A DNA stretch of 64,000 nucleotides from Actinoplanes lutulentus. Lineage in GTDB: Bacteria; Actinomycetota; Actinomycetes; Mycobacteriales; Micromonosporaceae. Both the position numbers and the translations under genes were made by a program. The first letter of the stretch is position 1. The number at the start of each line of letters is the position of its first letter. This document shows, in pieces, positions 17,653-26,613 of this stretch. The notes under the pieces are model-generated. The model saw only the letters and a program-made list of their open reading frames with translations, was not told the origin of the DNA and did not search any database. The stretch covers positions 124,001 through 188,000 of the forward strand of contig NZ_QLMJ01000014.1 of the NCBI RefSeq assembly GCF_003259845.1, read 5' to 3'.

Positions 17653-18089
17653 TGGCGACGGTTCGGCTCTCCTTCTCGCCGGCTCCGGTGCATGTGCGCA
17701 CCGCGAGGCTGGTCGGTGTCGCGGTCGCACGCCGGGCCGGTGTCGCCGAGGAGTTGCTCGACGAGGTCCGGCTGGCGATCGGTGAGGCGTGCACCCGCGC
17801 GGTGACCCTGCACCGCCAGTACGGCCTCACCGAGCTGGTCACCGTGGAGATGTCCGACTCGGACTCGTACACGGTCCGGGTCATCGACCATGCTCCGATC
17901 GAGGCGAGTGTGGGGCTGACGAAGCTGCCCCCGGACGAGCTCGCCGACGAGTCGCTGACCGACGACGCCCTGACGACCGGTGTCGGTTTCGCGCTGCTCG
18001 CCGGATTTGTGGATGACCTTCAGGTGCGGCCGGTGGACGATGGCCCGGGCACCGAGGTCCGCATGGTCTGGCCCGTCACCCGCCGCTGA
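17649..18089 (+). CDS. BldG-partner anti-sigma factor (HATPase-like)
   Basis: 146 residues with the GHKL ATPase fold of RsbW/SpoIIAB-like proteins: EELLDEVRLAIGEACTRAV (N-box region), VRVIDHAPIE (G1 region) and TTGVGFALLAGFVDDLQV (G2). The N-box Asn of active kinases reads Arg (EACTRAV) and the G1 DxGxG is DHAPI, so kinase activity is doubtful even though sigma/BldG binding may remain. The start is GTG 17649 overlapping the bldG stop, or ATG 17652 one codon later. It sits where the Streptomyces BldG-interacting anti-sigma protein is encoded. Confidence 0.85.
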   Translation: MMATVRLSFSPAPVHVRTARLVGVAVARRAGVAEELLDEVRLAIGEACTRAVTLHRQYGLTELVTVEMSDSDSYTVRVIDHAPIEASVGLTKLPPDELADESLTDDALTTGVGFALLAGFVDDLQVRPVDDGPGTEVRMVWPVTRR

Positions 18090-18197
18090 CCCTAAAAGGC
18101 GGCACTACCAGCGGAAAAAGATCAACCGGTCCCAATACACGCTCGCCGCGGCGCTAACACAGCGGCAAACATCATCGCGACACGGCTGTGCGCAGGT

Positions 18198-18225
18198 GTG
18201 ACGATCGCCATATCGGCCCTATACA
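18198..18225 (+). promoter_or_regulatory. Candidate promoter of hppA
   Basis: GTGACG (18198-18203), a 16-bp spacer and TATACA (18220-18225) lie about 130 bp before the hppA start, in an otherwise featureless 265-bp spacer. Confidence 0.35.
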
Positions 18226-18354
18226 GTACGCGAGTTGTCAGCTACTGCTGGTCCGCGTCCGCGGGCCTGATCGCTCGCTCCCCGCGATCCGGGGAATGCG
18301 CCCGGAGGTCTCGTCCACCGTCCGGGTGCGGTCGGTGTGTACAGGAGGACATTG

Positions 18355-20766
18355 ATGTCCGGGACCTCGATAGACCTCGCCGCCGAGGGTGGCGGGGTGT
18401 CCCTGAGCGGTGAGAACCTCTCCTATGTCATCGTCGCGCTGGTATTCGCGCTGGTGGCGCTCGGCTTCGCCGCGATGTTCGTTCAATCCGTGCTGCGCCA
18501 CGGGCGTGGTACCCCGAAGATGCAGGAGATCGCCGGCGCTGTTCAGGAGGGCGCTTCGGCGTACCTGATCCGGCAGTTCCGGACTCTCGCGATCTTTGTG
18601 TTGATCGCGGTCGTGCTGCTGTTCCTGCTGCCGGTGCACGCGACCGAGAACGAAACGCTCGTCAAGATCGGCAGATCGCTCTTCTTCATCGTCGGTGCCA
18701 TTTTCAGCGCGTTCATCGGTGGCGCCGGCATGGCCCTGGCGACGCGGGCGAACCTGCGGGTCGCCGCGGCAGCCGGTGAACCCGGCGGCCGCGAGAAGGC
18801 GATGGGCATCGCGTTCCGTACCGGTGGCGTGGTGGGCTTCCTCACCGTGGGCCTCGGCCTGTTCGGAGCGGCCCTGGTCGTTCTGATCTTCAACACCGAC
18901 GCGCCCACCGTTCTGGAGGGCTTCGGCTTCGGCGCCGCGCTGCTCGCCATGTTCATGCGGGTCGGCGGCGGCATCTTCACCAAGGCCGCGGACGTCGGCG
19001 CCGACCTGGTCGGCAAGGTCGAGCAGGGCATCCCGGAAGACGACCCGCGCAACGCCGCCACGATCGCGGACAACGTGGGCGACAACGTCGGTGACTGTGC
19101 CGGCATGGCCGCCGACCTCTTCGAGTCGTACGCGGTGACGCTGGTCGCGGCGCTGATCCTGGGCCAGGCCGCGTTCGGCCAGGACGGCCTGATCTTCCCG
19201 CTGATCGTCTCCACGATCGGTGTGCTGATCGCGATCGTCGGTGTCTTCATCACCCGGCTGCGGCAGAGCGACCGTAACGGCCTCACCGCGATCAACCGGG
19301 CCTTCTACATCTCGGCCGCGATCTCCGCGGTCGCGGTTGCCGTGGTCAGCTTCCTCTACCTGCCGAACACCTTCGCCGGTTTCGGCGACACCGGCATCGA
19401 CGAGGGGGTCCTGGCGAGCGGCCAGAACCCGCAGCTGATCGCGATCGGCGCGGTAATCATCGGCATCGTGCTGGCCGCCGCCATCCAGGCGCTGACCGGG
19501 TACTTCACCGAGACCAACCGCCGCCCGGTGCAGGACATCGGCAAGTCGTCGCAGACCGGTGCGGCCACCGTGATCCTGGCCGGCATCAGCGTCGGCCTGG
19601 AGTCGGCGGTCTACTCGGCGCTGCTGCTTGGCGCCGGCGTCTACGGCGCGTTCCTGCTCGGCGGGTCGTCGCTGACGCTGTCGCTGTTCGCGGTGGCGCT
19701 GGCCGGTACCGGCCTGCTCACCACGGTCGGCGTGATCGTGGCGATGGACACGTTCGGCCCGATCTCGGACAACGCGCAGGGCATCGCCGAGATGTCCGGT
19801 GACGTCGACGAGCGCGGCGCGCAGATCCTCACCGAGCTGGACGCGGTCGGCAACACCACGAAGGCGATCACCAAGGGCATCGCGATCGCGACGGCGGTTC
19901 TCGCTGCCACGGCGCTGTTCGGGTCGTACACGAACAGCCTGGCCAGTGCGCTGGCCGACGCCGGGGTGGCCGAGGTGGGCAACGAGATCCTCGGACTGCT
20001 CAACATCGCGAACCCGCGCAGCCTGGTCGGTCTGCTGATCGGTTCGGCGGTGGTCTTCCTCTTCTCCGGCCTGGCGATCAACGCGGTCTCCCGCTCGGCG
20101 GGCGCCGTCGTGATGGAGGTTCGCCGCCAGTTCCGCGAGTTCCCGGGGATCATGGACGGCACCCAGCGTCCGGAGTACGGCCGCGTGGTCGACATCTGCA
20201 CCCGGGACGCGCAGCGTGAGCTGCTCACCCCCGGCCTGCTGGCGATCATGGCCCCGATCGCGGTGGGCTTCGGCCTCGGTCCGGGCGCCCTGGCGGCGTA
20301 CCTGGCCGGTGCGATCGGCACGGGCACGCTGATGGCGGTCTTCCTGTCCAACTCCGGTGGCGCGTGGGACAACGCGAAGAAGCTGGTCGAGGACGGCTCG
20401 TACGGCGGCAAGGGCTCCGAGGCGCACGCCGCCACGGTGATCGGTGACACGGTCGGTGACCCGTTCAAGGACACCGCCGGACCGGCGATCAACCCGCTGC
20501 TGAAGGTGATGAACCTGGTCTCGCTGCTGATCGCTCCGGCGGTCGTGGCGGTCAGTTACGGCACTGACGCGAGCATCGGCATCCGGATCGGTGTCGCGGT
20601 CCTCGCGGTGGCGATCGTGACCGCCGCGGTGGTCTGGAGCAAGCGTAAGCCGATCTCGATGGGTGATGACCCCGCCGAGGCCTCGGCCGCCGGCGCCGCT
20701 GACGCCGCGAAGGCCGCTCAGGATGCCCGCGAATCGTCGGCTTCCCGAGTGAAGGACAACGTCTGA
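18355..20766 (+). CDS. hppA: Membrane-bound proton-translocating pyrophosphatase, K+-independent type
   Basis: An 803-residue integral membrane enzyme that couples PPi hydrolysis to H+ pumping. The signature cytoplasmic motifs are DVGADLVGKVEQGIPEDDPRN, DNVGDNVGDCAGMAADLFESY and, near the end, DTVGDPFKDTAGPAINPL. The sequence GNTTKAITKG has Lys at about residue 503; established work on this family links Lys here with K+-independent enzymes and Ala with K+-dependent ones. A short Ala-rich tail follows the last helix. ATG 18355 has AGGAGG 6 bp upstream. It is monocistronic, ended by a strong terminator. Confidence 0.96.
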   Translation: MSGTSIDLAAEGGGVSLSGENLSYVIVALVFALVALGFAAMFVQSVLRHGRGTPKMQEIAGAVQEGASAYLIRQFRTLAIFVLIAVVLLFLLPVHATENETLVKIGRSLFFIVGAIFSAFIGGAGMALATRANLRVAAAAGEPGGREKAMGIAFRTGGVVGFLTVGLGLFGAALVVLIFNTDAPTVLEGFGFGAALLAMFMRVGGGIFTKAADVGADLVGKVEQGIPEDDPRNAATIADNVGDNVGDCAGMAADLFESYAVTLVAALILGQAAFGQDGLIFPLIVSTIGVLIAIVGVFITRLRQSDRNGLTAINRAFYISAAISAVAVAVVSFLYLPNTFAGFGDTGIDEGVLASGQNPQLIAIGAVIIGIVLAAAIQALTGYFTETNRRPVQDIGKSSQTGAATVILAGISVGLESAVYSALLLGAGVYGAFLLGGSSLTLSLFAVALAGTGLLTTVGVIVAMDTFGPISDNAQGIAEMSGDVDERGAQILTELDAVGNTTKAITKGIAIATAVLAATALFGSYTNSLASALADAGVAEVGNEILGLLNIANPRSLVGLLIGSAVVFLFSGLAINAVSRSAGAVVMEVRRQFREFPGIMDGTQRPEYGRVVDICTRDAQRELLTPGLLAIMAPIAVGFGLGPGALAAYLAGAIGTGTLMAVFLSNSGGAWDNAKKLVEDGSYGGKGSEAHAATVIGDTVGDPFKDTAGPAINPLLKVMNLVSLLIAPAVVAVSYGTDASIGIRIGVAVLAVAIVTAAVVWSKRKPISMGDDPAEASAAGAADAAKAAQDARESSASRVKDNV

Positions 20767-20785
20767 CCAGGACGAATCGCATCAT

Positions 20786-20814
20786 GAAGGGCACCCGGTC
20801 TCCGGGTGCCCTTC
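20786..20814 (+). terminator. Terminator of hppA
   Basis: A perfect 13-bp stem, GAAGGGCACCCGG, with a 3-nt loop, begins 20 bp after the hppA stop. Confidence 0.85.
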
Positions 20815-20857
20815 GCTATGACTCGATCGAGGCGTGTGGAGTGTCCGCCGGTGGCCG

Positions 20858-20863
20858 TACTCT
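20858..20863 (+). promoter_or_regulatory. -10-like element, putative leaderless lipoprotein mRNA
   Basis: TACTCT ends 6 nt before the ATG at 20870; no Shine-Dalgarno sequence fits between. Confidence 0.45.
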
Positions 20864-20869
20864 GCTCCC

Positions 20870-21400
20870 ATGCGCGCGGTCCGACCGATCTCCCTGGCTC
20901 TCGTTCTCGTGCTCGCCGTGCCGCTGAGCGCCTGTTCCGGGCAGCCCGGAGCACAGGCCTGGGCCGCCCTGGTCTGCACCTCGCTGAACCCGTGGCGCAG
21001 CGAGATCGACTCGCTGACGACTCGGGCGCAGGCGCAGATGACAGCGGGCACGACACCCGGCCAGGCGAGAGAAAACCTGGCCCGTCTCTTCGACGGCGCG
21101 GCTACCGCGAGCGAGCAGGCCAGAGCCGGTGTGGAGCGCGCCGGGGTGCCCGCCGTGGACGACGGCCAGGAGATCGCCGACGGGTTCCTGGGCTCGCTGG
21201 CCGGGATCCGCGACGCGTACGGGCAGGCACGCACCGGCGTGGAGGCGCTCGCCACCCGGCCAGCCGACGCTTTCTACGCCGAGGTGAGCAAGGTGCTCGA
21301 CCGGCTCACCACGGATTACGAGAAGAGCAGCCTCGACACCACGAAACTGGAGTCGGTCGAGCTGAGGCAGGCCTTCGACTCCCTGCCGGAATGCCAATGA
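20870..21400 (+). CDS. Putative lipoprotein of unknown function
   Basis: 176 residues. The signal peptide LALVLVLAVPLSAC ends in a lipobox (LSAC), so the mature protein would be lipid-anchored outside the membrane. The mature part is predicted helical (about 30-170), with two further Cys (ALVCTSL and the C-terminal PECQ) that could pair. I do not recognise a family. The ATG at 20870 follows -10-like TACTCT by 6 nt; an in-frame start upstream at 20834 would bury the signal peptide. It sits between hppA and an unknown gene, 18 bp before the latter. Confidence 0.75.
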   Translation: MRAVRPISLALVLVLAVPLSACSGQPGAQAWAALVCTSLNPWRSEIDSLTTRAQAQMTAGTTPGQARENLARLFDGAATASEQARAGVERAGVPAVDDGQEIADGFLGSLAGIRDAYGQARTGVEALATRPADAFYAEVSKVLDRLTTDYEKSSLDTTKLESVELRQAFDSLPECQ

Positions 21401-21418
21401 GCGCGGAGCTCCGGTGAG

Positions 21419-22192
21419 ATGACCGACGCGGGGTGGCCGCTGATACCGCGCGAGATCCTTCCTCCGCCGGTCCCGGTGGCGAAAAGGATCATCCAGCGCG
21501 GTTCGGTGGGCGGGCGGCCGGGCCGCCAGCTGACGATGTTCGGCGCGGAGACCATCGAGCCGTCGCCGGCCGATCTCGCCGGGCTGCTCGCCGGCCCCGG
21601 CAAGCTCGGCCGGATGGGTGGCACGGCCCGGGTCTCGGTCCAGGTGGATGCCGCCTGGCGGGTGCATGTGCTGGTCGGCGAATTCGTCGCACGCGGACTC
21701 GCCGCGGGCTGGGAGCCGGTCGAGAAACCCGAAGAGCCAGCGGAACCCGCTAGAGAAGAACCCGGCGAAGAAGAACCCAGTGAACAAGAACCCAGTGAAA
21801 GTGACGAACACGACGAACTCGCCGACGACCCGGAGCCTGTCCAGCAGCTTTTCGAGGTTCGTACCGCGTACTCCCGAAGGTTGAACGCCCTGGCGAACGG
21901 GTGGCCGCAGGCCGCCGCCCAGCTCTTCCTCAGCGGACCTCGGCTACGGCTCTGGGTGGCCGCCGCAGGCGGACCCCAAGCCGGCGGGTACGCGCTGGGC
22001 CTCGACCCGGAGAAAGATCCTCTTCCGGTGGAAGCCGCGCTGGTCCGGGCCGGTTTGGCGGGCCGGGTGTCGGATGATGGACGGATCTATCTCGTCACCG
22101 GCCGGCGGCGGCTCACGCGACTCGCGGAGTTGGTCGGTGAGCGTCCGTCAGCAGCGCCGCAGGAGGTTTGGCCAGGCAGCGCGGCCGCGTGA
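21419..22192 (+). CDS. Conserved hypothetical protein with acidic linker
   Basis: 257 residues, unrecognised. The N-terminal half (about 1-95) includes RQLTMFGAETIEPSPADLAGLLAGPGKL and a VQVDAAWRVHVLVGEFVARGL segment. A Glu/Pro/Ser/Asp-rich linker (about 100-140: EEPGEEEPSEQEPSESDEHDE) leads to a C-terminal domain with YSRRLNALANGWPQAAAQLFLSGPRLRLW and GRIYLVTGRRRLTRLAELVGE. It is soluble, with no signal peptide. It starts 18 bp after the lipoprotein gene and precedes topA, so a DNA-related role is possible but not shown. Confidence 0.7.
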   Translation: MTDAGWPLIPREILPPPVPVAKRIIQRGSVGGRPGRQLTMFGAETIEPSPADLAGLLAGPGKLGRMGGTARVSVQVDAAWRVHVLVGEFVARGLAAGWEPVEKPEEPAEPAREEPGEEEPSEQEPSESDEHDELADDPEPVQQLFEVRTAYSRRLNALANGWPQAAAQLFLSGPRLRLWVAAAGGPQAGGYALGLDPEKDPLPVEAALVRAGLAGRVSDDGRIYLVTGRRRLTRLAELVGERPSAAPQEVWPGSAAA

Positions 22193-22206
22193 TCTTCCGG
22201 GATTGT

Positions 22207-22252
22207 GTCCGACACGACACCGGTTTCCCGGTGTACGGTGTCGCGGTCGGAC
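22207..22252 (+). terminator. Bulged hairpin between the hypothetical gene and topA
   Basis: The outer stem GTCCGAC (22207-22213 with 22246-22252) and inner stem ACACCGG (22217-22223 with 22228-22234) share one axis with a bulge. It begins 14 bp after the stop at 22192, so it is probably a terminator or topA leader structure. Confidence 0.45.
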
Positions 22253-22400
22253 GCATGCGGTGGCCGGACCGTTACCATCCGGCTGCGGGGTTCCCGGGGA
22301 ATGCAGGCCCGTCCGGCGCGTTACGTTGAACATCTGTGCTCCGCCGGGCAAGAGCGCCGGGCAAGTGGGGGAGCGCCGAGTATCGATAGCTGGGAGTGCC

Positions 22401-25199
22401 GTGCCGAGTAACGCCAGGACGACCCGTCTGGTCATCGTCGAGTCTCCGTCGAAGGCCAAAACGATCGCCGGTTACCTGGGCCCCGACTACTTCGTCGAGG
22501 CCTCCTTCGGTCATGTCCGCGACCTGCCGCGCAACGCCGCCGACGTCCCCGCGAAGTACAAGGACGAGGCGTGGGCCCGGCTCGGTGTCGACGTCGACAA
22601 CGGCTTCAAGGCGCTCTACGTGGTCTCCCCGGACCGCAAGGCCCAGATCGCCAAACTGGTGAAGCTGTCGAAAGAGGTGGACGAGATCTTCCTCGCCACC
22701 GATGAGGACCGCGAGGGCGAGGCCATCGCCTGGCACCTGGTCGAGACGATCAAGCCCAAGGTGCCGGTCAAGCGGATGGTCTTCCACGAGATCACCAAGC
22801 CGGCCATCCAGGCCGCGGTGGCGAACCCGCGTGAGATCGACCGTTCCCTGGTGGACGCACAAGAAGCACGCCGCATCCTGGACCGGCTGTACGGGTACGA
22901 GGTCAGCCCGGTCCTGTGGAAGAAGGTGATGCCGAAGCTCTCCGCAGGGCGTGTGCAGTCGGTCGCCACCCGGATCGTGGTCGAGCGTGAGCGGCAGCGC
23001 ATGGCGTTCCGCTCCGCGGAGTACTGGGACATCCTGGCCTCCCTCTCGGTGCAGGGCCAGGTCGAGGGCGCCCGCAGCTTCCAGGCCACGCTGATCGCGC
23101 TGGACGGCGACCGGATCGCCACCGGCAAGGACTTCGAGCCGACCACCGGCAAGGTCAAGCCGGGCGCCGGTGTGGTGCATCTGGACGGTGACGGCGCCCG
23201 AGGGCTCGCCGCCCGCCTGGAGGACCGGCCGTTCACTGTCACCCGGGTCGAGGAGAAGCCGTACCGGCGCCGGCCCTACGCGCCGTTCATCACCTCGACG
23301 CTTCAGCAGGAAGCCGCCCGTAAGATGCGGTTCTCCGCCTCGCAGACGATGCGCACGGCGCAGAAGCTGTACGAGAACGGTTACATCACCTATATGCGTA
23401 CCGACTCGGTGAACCTCTCCGAGACGGCTCTGACCGCGGCCCGCCGCCAGATCGCCGAGCTGTACGGAGCGAACAACGTTCCGCCGCAGCCGCGCCGCTA
23501 CACCGGCAAGGTGAAGAACGCGCAGGAAGCGCACGAGGCGATCCGGCCCGCCGGTGACAACTTCCGCACGCCGGGAGAGGTCGCCAAGGAGCTGACCACC
23601 GACGAGTTCAAGCTCTACGAGCTGATCTGGCGGCGCACGATCGCCTCGCAGATGACCGACGCGGTCGGCAACTCGGTGAGCGTCCGCATCCGGGCGATCT
23701 CCACGGCGAACGAAGAGGTCGACTTCTCGGCCTCCGGCAAGACCATCACCGACCCCGGCTTCCTGCGGGCCTACGTGGAGTCGTCCGACGACGAGACCGC
23801 CGAGGCCGAGGACGCCGAGCGCCGCCTGCCGAACCTGGTGAAGGACCAGCCGCTGACCGCCGACGAGCTCGCCGCGGTCGGCCACCACACCTCGCCGCCG
23901 GCGCGTTACACCGAGGCCTCGCTGGTCAAGGCGCTGGAAGAGCTGGGCATCGGCCGCCCGTCGACCTACGAGTCGATCATGCGGACCATCCAGGACCGCG
24001 GTTACGTGGAGAAGCGCGGCCAGGCGATGATCCCGTCGTTCCTGGCGTTCGCCGTGATCGGCCTGCTCGAAGGCCACTACCCGCGGCTGGTGGACTACAA
24101 CTTCACCGCCTCGATGGAGACCCAGCTCGACGACATCGCCGGTGGCGACCACGCCGCGCTGGACTTCCTCACCTCCTTCTACTTCGGCAGCCAGACGCCG
24201 GGCGCGGACGACGCGATCGCCCGGGCCGGTGGCCTGAAGAGGATGGTCACCGACAACCTGAGCGCGATCGACGCCCGCGCTGTCAACTCGATCCCGCTCT
24301 ACACCGACGAGCAGGGCCGCGGCATCGTGGTCCGGGTCGGCCGGTACGGGCCTTACCTGCAGCGTGAGTTGCCGGGCGCGGACGACGAGACGCCGGGCGA
24401 CCGTGCCTCCATCCCGGAGGGTGTCGCGCCGGACGAGCTCACCCCGGAAAAGGTCGACGAGCTCTTCCTCGGTGGCGGCGGCGAGCGCAGCCTCGGCGAC
24501 GACCCGGCGACCGGCGAGTCGGTCCAGCTCAAGTCCGGCCGCTTCGGGCCGTACGTGCAGAGTGGCGAGCGCAAGGCTTCGCTGCTAAAGACGCAGACGC
24601 CGGACTCGCTGACCCTGGAGCAGGCGCTCAAGCTGCTGGAACTGCCGCGGTCGGTGGGCAAGGACCCGGACGGCAACGAGATCCTGGCGAACAACGGGCG
24701 CTTCGGGCCGTACGTGAAGCGTGGTGACGACTTCCGGTCGCTGGCCAGCGAGGACCAGCTCTTCACGGTCACACTGGAGGAAGCGCTCGCCCTGCTGGCC
24801 GCGCCGAAAACCCGTCAGTCCCGCACGGCCAAGCCGCCGCTGCGCGAGATGGGCAACGACCCGGCGACCGAGAAGCCGATGATCATCAAGGAGGGCCGGT
24901 TCGGCCCTTACGTGACCGACGGCGAGTACAACGCGTCGCTGCGGCGCGGTCAGACGCCGGAAGAGCTCACCATCGCGGAAGCGTCCGAGATGCTCGCCGA
25001 GAAGCGCGCGAAGGGCCCGGCTCCGAAGAAGAAGGCCGTCGCGAAGAAGGCGCCCGCCAAGAAGGCAGCCGACGGCACGACGGCGGCCAAGAAGGCTCCG
25101 GCGAAGAAGGCGACCGCCGCCAAGAAGGCGTCTCCGGCGAAAAAGGCCGCCCCCGCGAAGAAGGCGGCCCCCCGCAAGGCTGCGGCGTCCTCTGAGTGA
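22401..25199 (+). CDS. topA: DNA topoisomerase I (type IA) with lysine-rich tail
   Basis: 932 residues. The TOPRIM domain starts LVIVESPSKAKTIAGYLG (Glu14) and has DEDREGEAIAWHL (D101, D103). The catalytic tyrosine is Y331 in GYITYMRTDSVNLS. The usual Cys4 zinc fingers are absent; instead four GRFGPYV-type C-terminal repeats (about 640-850) and a basic KKAPAKKA tail occur, the layout known for actinobacterial TopA, where the tail aids processivity. The start GTG at 22401 (GGGAG 4 bp upstream) matches the mycobacterial N-terminus; an open frame extends further upstream without family character. It relaxes negative supercoils. Confidence 0.97.
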   Translation: MPSNARTTRLVIVESPSKAKTIAGYLGPDYFVEASFGHVRDLPRNAADVPAKYKDEAWARLGVDVDNGFKALYVVSPDRKAQIAKLVKLSKEVDEIFLATDEDREGEAIAWHLVETIKPKVPVKRMVFHEITKPAIQAAVANPREIDRSLVDAQEARRILDRLYGYEVSPVLWKKVMPKLSAGRVQSVATRIVVERERQRMAFRSAEYWDILASLSVQGQVEGARSFQATLIALDGDRIATGKDFEPTTGKVKPGAGVVHLDGDGARGLAARLEDRPFTVTRVEEKPYRRRPYAPFITSTLQQEAARKMRFSASQTMRTAQKLYENGYITYMRTDSVNLSETALTAARRQIAELYGANNVPPQPRRYTGKVKNAQEAHEAIRPAGDNFRTPGEVAKELTTDEFKLYELIWRRTIASQMTDAVGNSVSVRIRAISTANEEVDFSASGKTITDPGFLRAYVESSDDETAEAEDAERRLPNLVKDQPLTADELAAVGHHTSPPARYTEASLVKALEELGIGRPSTYESIMRTIQDRGYVEKRGQAMIPSFLAFAVIGLLEGHYPRLVDYNFTASMETQLDDIAGGDHAALDFLTSFYFGSQTPGADDAIARAGGLKRMVTDNLSAIDARAVNSIPLYTDEQGRGIVVRVGRYGPYLQRELPGADDETPGDRASIPEGVAPDELTPEKVDELFLGGGGERSLGDDPATGESVQLKSGRFGPYVQSGERKASLLKTQTPDSLTLEQALKLLELPRSVGKDPDGNEILANNGRFGPYVKRGDDFRSLASEDQLFTVTLEEALALLAAPKTRQSRTAKPPLREMGNDPATEKPMIIKEGRFGPYVTDGEYNASLRRGQTPEELTIAEASEMLAEKRAKGPAPKKKAVAKKAPAKKAADGTTAAKKAPAKKATAAKKASPAKKAAPAKKAAPRKAAASSE

Positions 25200-26498
25200 T
25201 CAGGCTCCCAGCACCCGGTCCAGGTAATCGTTGGTGAAGACCCGGACCGGGTCCAGGCGGTCGCGAACCGCCACAAAATCATCAAATCTTGGGTACGCCG
25301 GACGAAGGTTCGCCGCTTCCCGATAGTGCAGCTTCCCCCAGTGCGGCCGGCCACCCAGCGGCTCGCAGAGCGACTCGACAGCCCGGAAGTACGGCTCGTA
25401 CTCGCTACCGATGAACTGGTGCACCGCGATGTACGCGGACTCCCGCCCGTACCCGTGCGACAGCCAGACGTCGTCCGGCCCGGTGAACCGCACCTCGACC
25501 GGGAACTGCACCTTGAACGGCAGCACGTCGTAGATCCGGGGCAGGGCGTCGAGCACCTCGGGGAGCGCAGCCCGCGGGATCTCGTACTCCATCTCGGTGA
25601 ACCGCACCCGCCGCGACGAGCAGAAGACGCGGTCGGACCGGTCGGTGTACGACCGAGGGCTCAGCGCGCGGGCCGCGAACGAGTTCACCGACGGAACCGT
25701 CCCGGGCAGCCGCTGGCCCAGCTTGCAGACGCCCTCCCAGAGCGTGTTGGACAGGAACTCGTCGTCGAGCCAGCTGCGGAACTTGGAGAGCGGCTTGTCG
25801 TGCACGTCCACGATGTTGTTGCGCTTGAGCTGCGCCCGATCGGTGTACGGGTACCAGTAGAACTCGACGTGGTCGTTGCTCCCGATCCACTCCTGGATGC
25901 CGGCCAGCACGTCGGCGAGCGCCATCGGCTCCTCGTCGGCACGCAGCACGAATTGGGGCACGCACCGCAGCGTCACCTCGACGAGTACGCCGAGCGCGCC
26001 GAGTCCGAGCCGGACCGCCTGGAACTCCGGTGCGTCCGCGGTGAAGTGCTCGACCTTCCCGGCCGCGGTCACCATGGTCACCGCCTCCACGCTGGACGCC
26101 AGGGTGGAGTGTGCCGCGCCGGTGCCGTGCGTTCCGGTGGAGATGGCGCCGGCGACCGTCTGCGCGTCGATGTCGCCCAGGTTCGGCATGGCCAGCCCGT
26201 TGGCGGCGAGCAGTGCGTTGAGAGTGGACAGGTGCATCCCGGCCTGCACGGTGACGAGCGGGCCGTCGATCGAGACGAGCTGGTTGAGCCGGTGAACGGT
26301 CATCCGCTGGTCGTCGGCGACCGCGATCGCAGTGAACGAGTGGCCGCTGCCGACCACTTTCACGCGCCGCCCGTTTGCCGCGGCCTGGTTCACTGAGGCT
26401 GCTACCTCGTCGACACTGCCGGGGGTCAGAAGCTCCGCGACGGACTCCTGGTTGCGTCCCCAGTTGGTCCAGCGCCGAGCGTTAACGGGTGTAGTCAT
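25200..26498 (-). CDS. FAD-linked sugar-1,4-lactone oxidase (D-arabinono-lactone oxidase family)
   Basis: 432 residues. The N-terminal FAD-binding domain has KVVGSGHSFTAIA, whose His is the residue that carries FAD covalently in related aldonolactone and alditol oxidases, then NLGDIDAQTVAGAISTGTHGTG. The ALO domain is C-terminal and ends with GGRPHWGKLHYREA. The ATG at 26498 is chosen because family similarity begins at MTTPVNARRWTNWGRNQ; GGAGG is about 12 bp upstream. It is divergent from the TetR gene, which probably controls it. Its stop abuts the topA stop with no spacer. The precise substrate (arabinono-, gulono- or an alditol) is not decidable. Confidence 0.9.
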   Translation of the reverse strand: MTTPVNARRWTNWGRNQESVAELLTPGSVDEVAASVNQAAANGRRVKVVGSGHSFTAIAVADDQRMTVHRLNQLVSIDGPLVTVQAGMHLSTLNALLAANGLAMPNLGDIDAQTVAGAISTGTHGTGAAHSTLASSVEAVTMVTAAGKVEHFTADAPEFQAVRLGLGALGVLVEVTLRCVPQFVLRADEEPMALADVLAGIQEWIGSNDHVEFYWYPYTDRAQLKRNNIVDVHDKPLSKFRSWLDDEFLSNTLWEGVCKLGQRLPGTVPSVNSFAARALSPRSYTDRSDRVFCSSRRVRFTEMEYEIPRAALPEVLDALPRIYDVLPFKVQFPVEVRFTGPDDVWLSHGYGRESAYIAVHQFIGSEYEPYFRAVESLCEPLGGRPHWGKLHYREAANLRPAYPRFDDFVAVRDRLDPVRVFTNDYLDRVLGA

Positions 26499-26563
26499 TC
26501 CGGCTTTTGTCCTCCATCCGAGCGGACACCGGTACACGGCGTCCCGTCGATGCGCCTCGCTCG

Positions 26564-26591
26564 TTGATCCGAGTAACGTTCTTTTTAATAC
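26564..26591 (+). promoter_or_regulatory. Promoter of the TetR-family gene in the divergent spacer
   Basis: TTGATC (26564-26569), a 16-bp spacer and TAATAC (26586-26591) form a good sigma70-type promoter, in an AT-rich patch of a GC-rich spacer. A TetR operator is expected to overlap here, though no clean palindrome stands out. Confidence 0.55.
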
Positions 26592-26613
26592 TGCTGAGAG
26601 GGAGTGGCGACGC

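Noticed and set aside
18238..20427. A 729-codon minus-strand frame opposite hppA
   Set aside because: Low-complexity Arg/His/Asp shadow; hppA on the plus strand is unmistakable.
22272..24152. A 626-codon minus-strand frame opposite topA
   Set aside because: Shadow of topA codon bias; no start signals or recognisable motifs.
24980..25199. The AAGAAGGC-rich 3' end of topA as a separate repeat element
   Set aside because: It encodes the known lysine/alanine tail of actinobacterial topoisomerase I.
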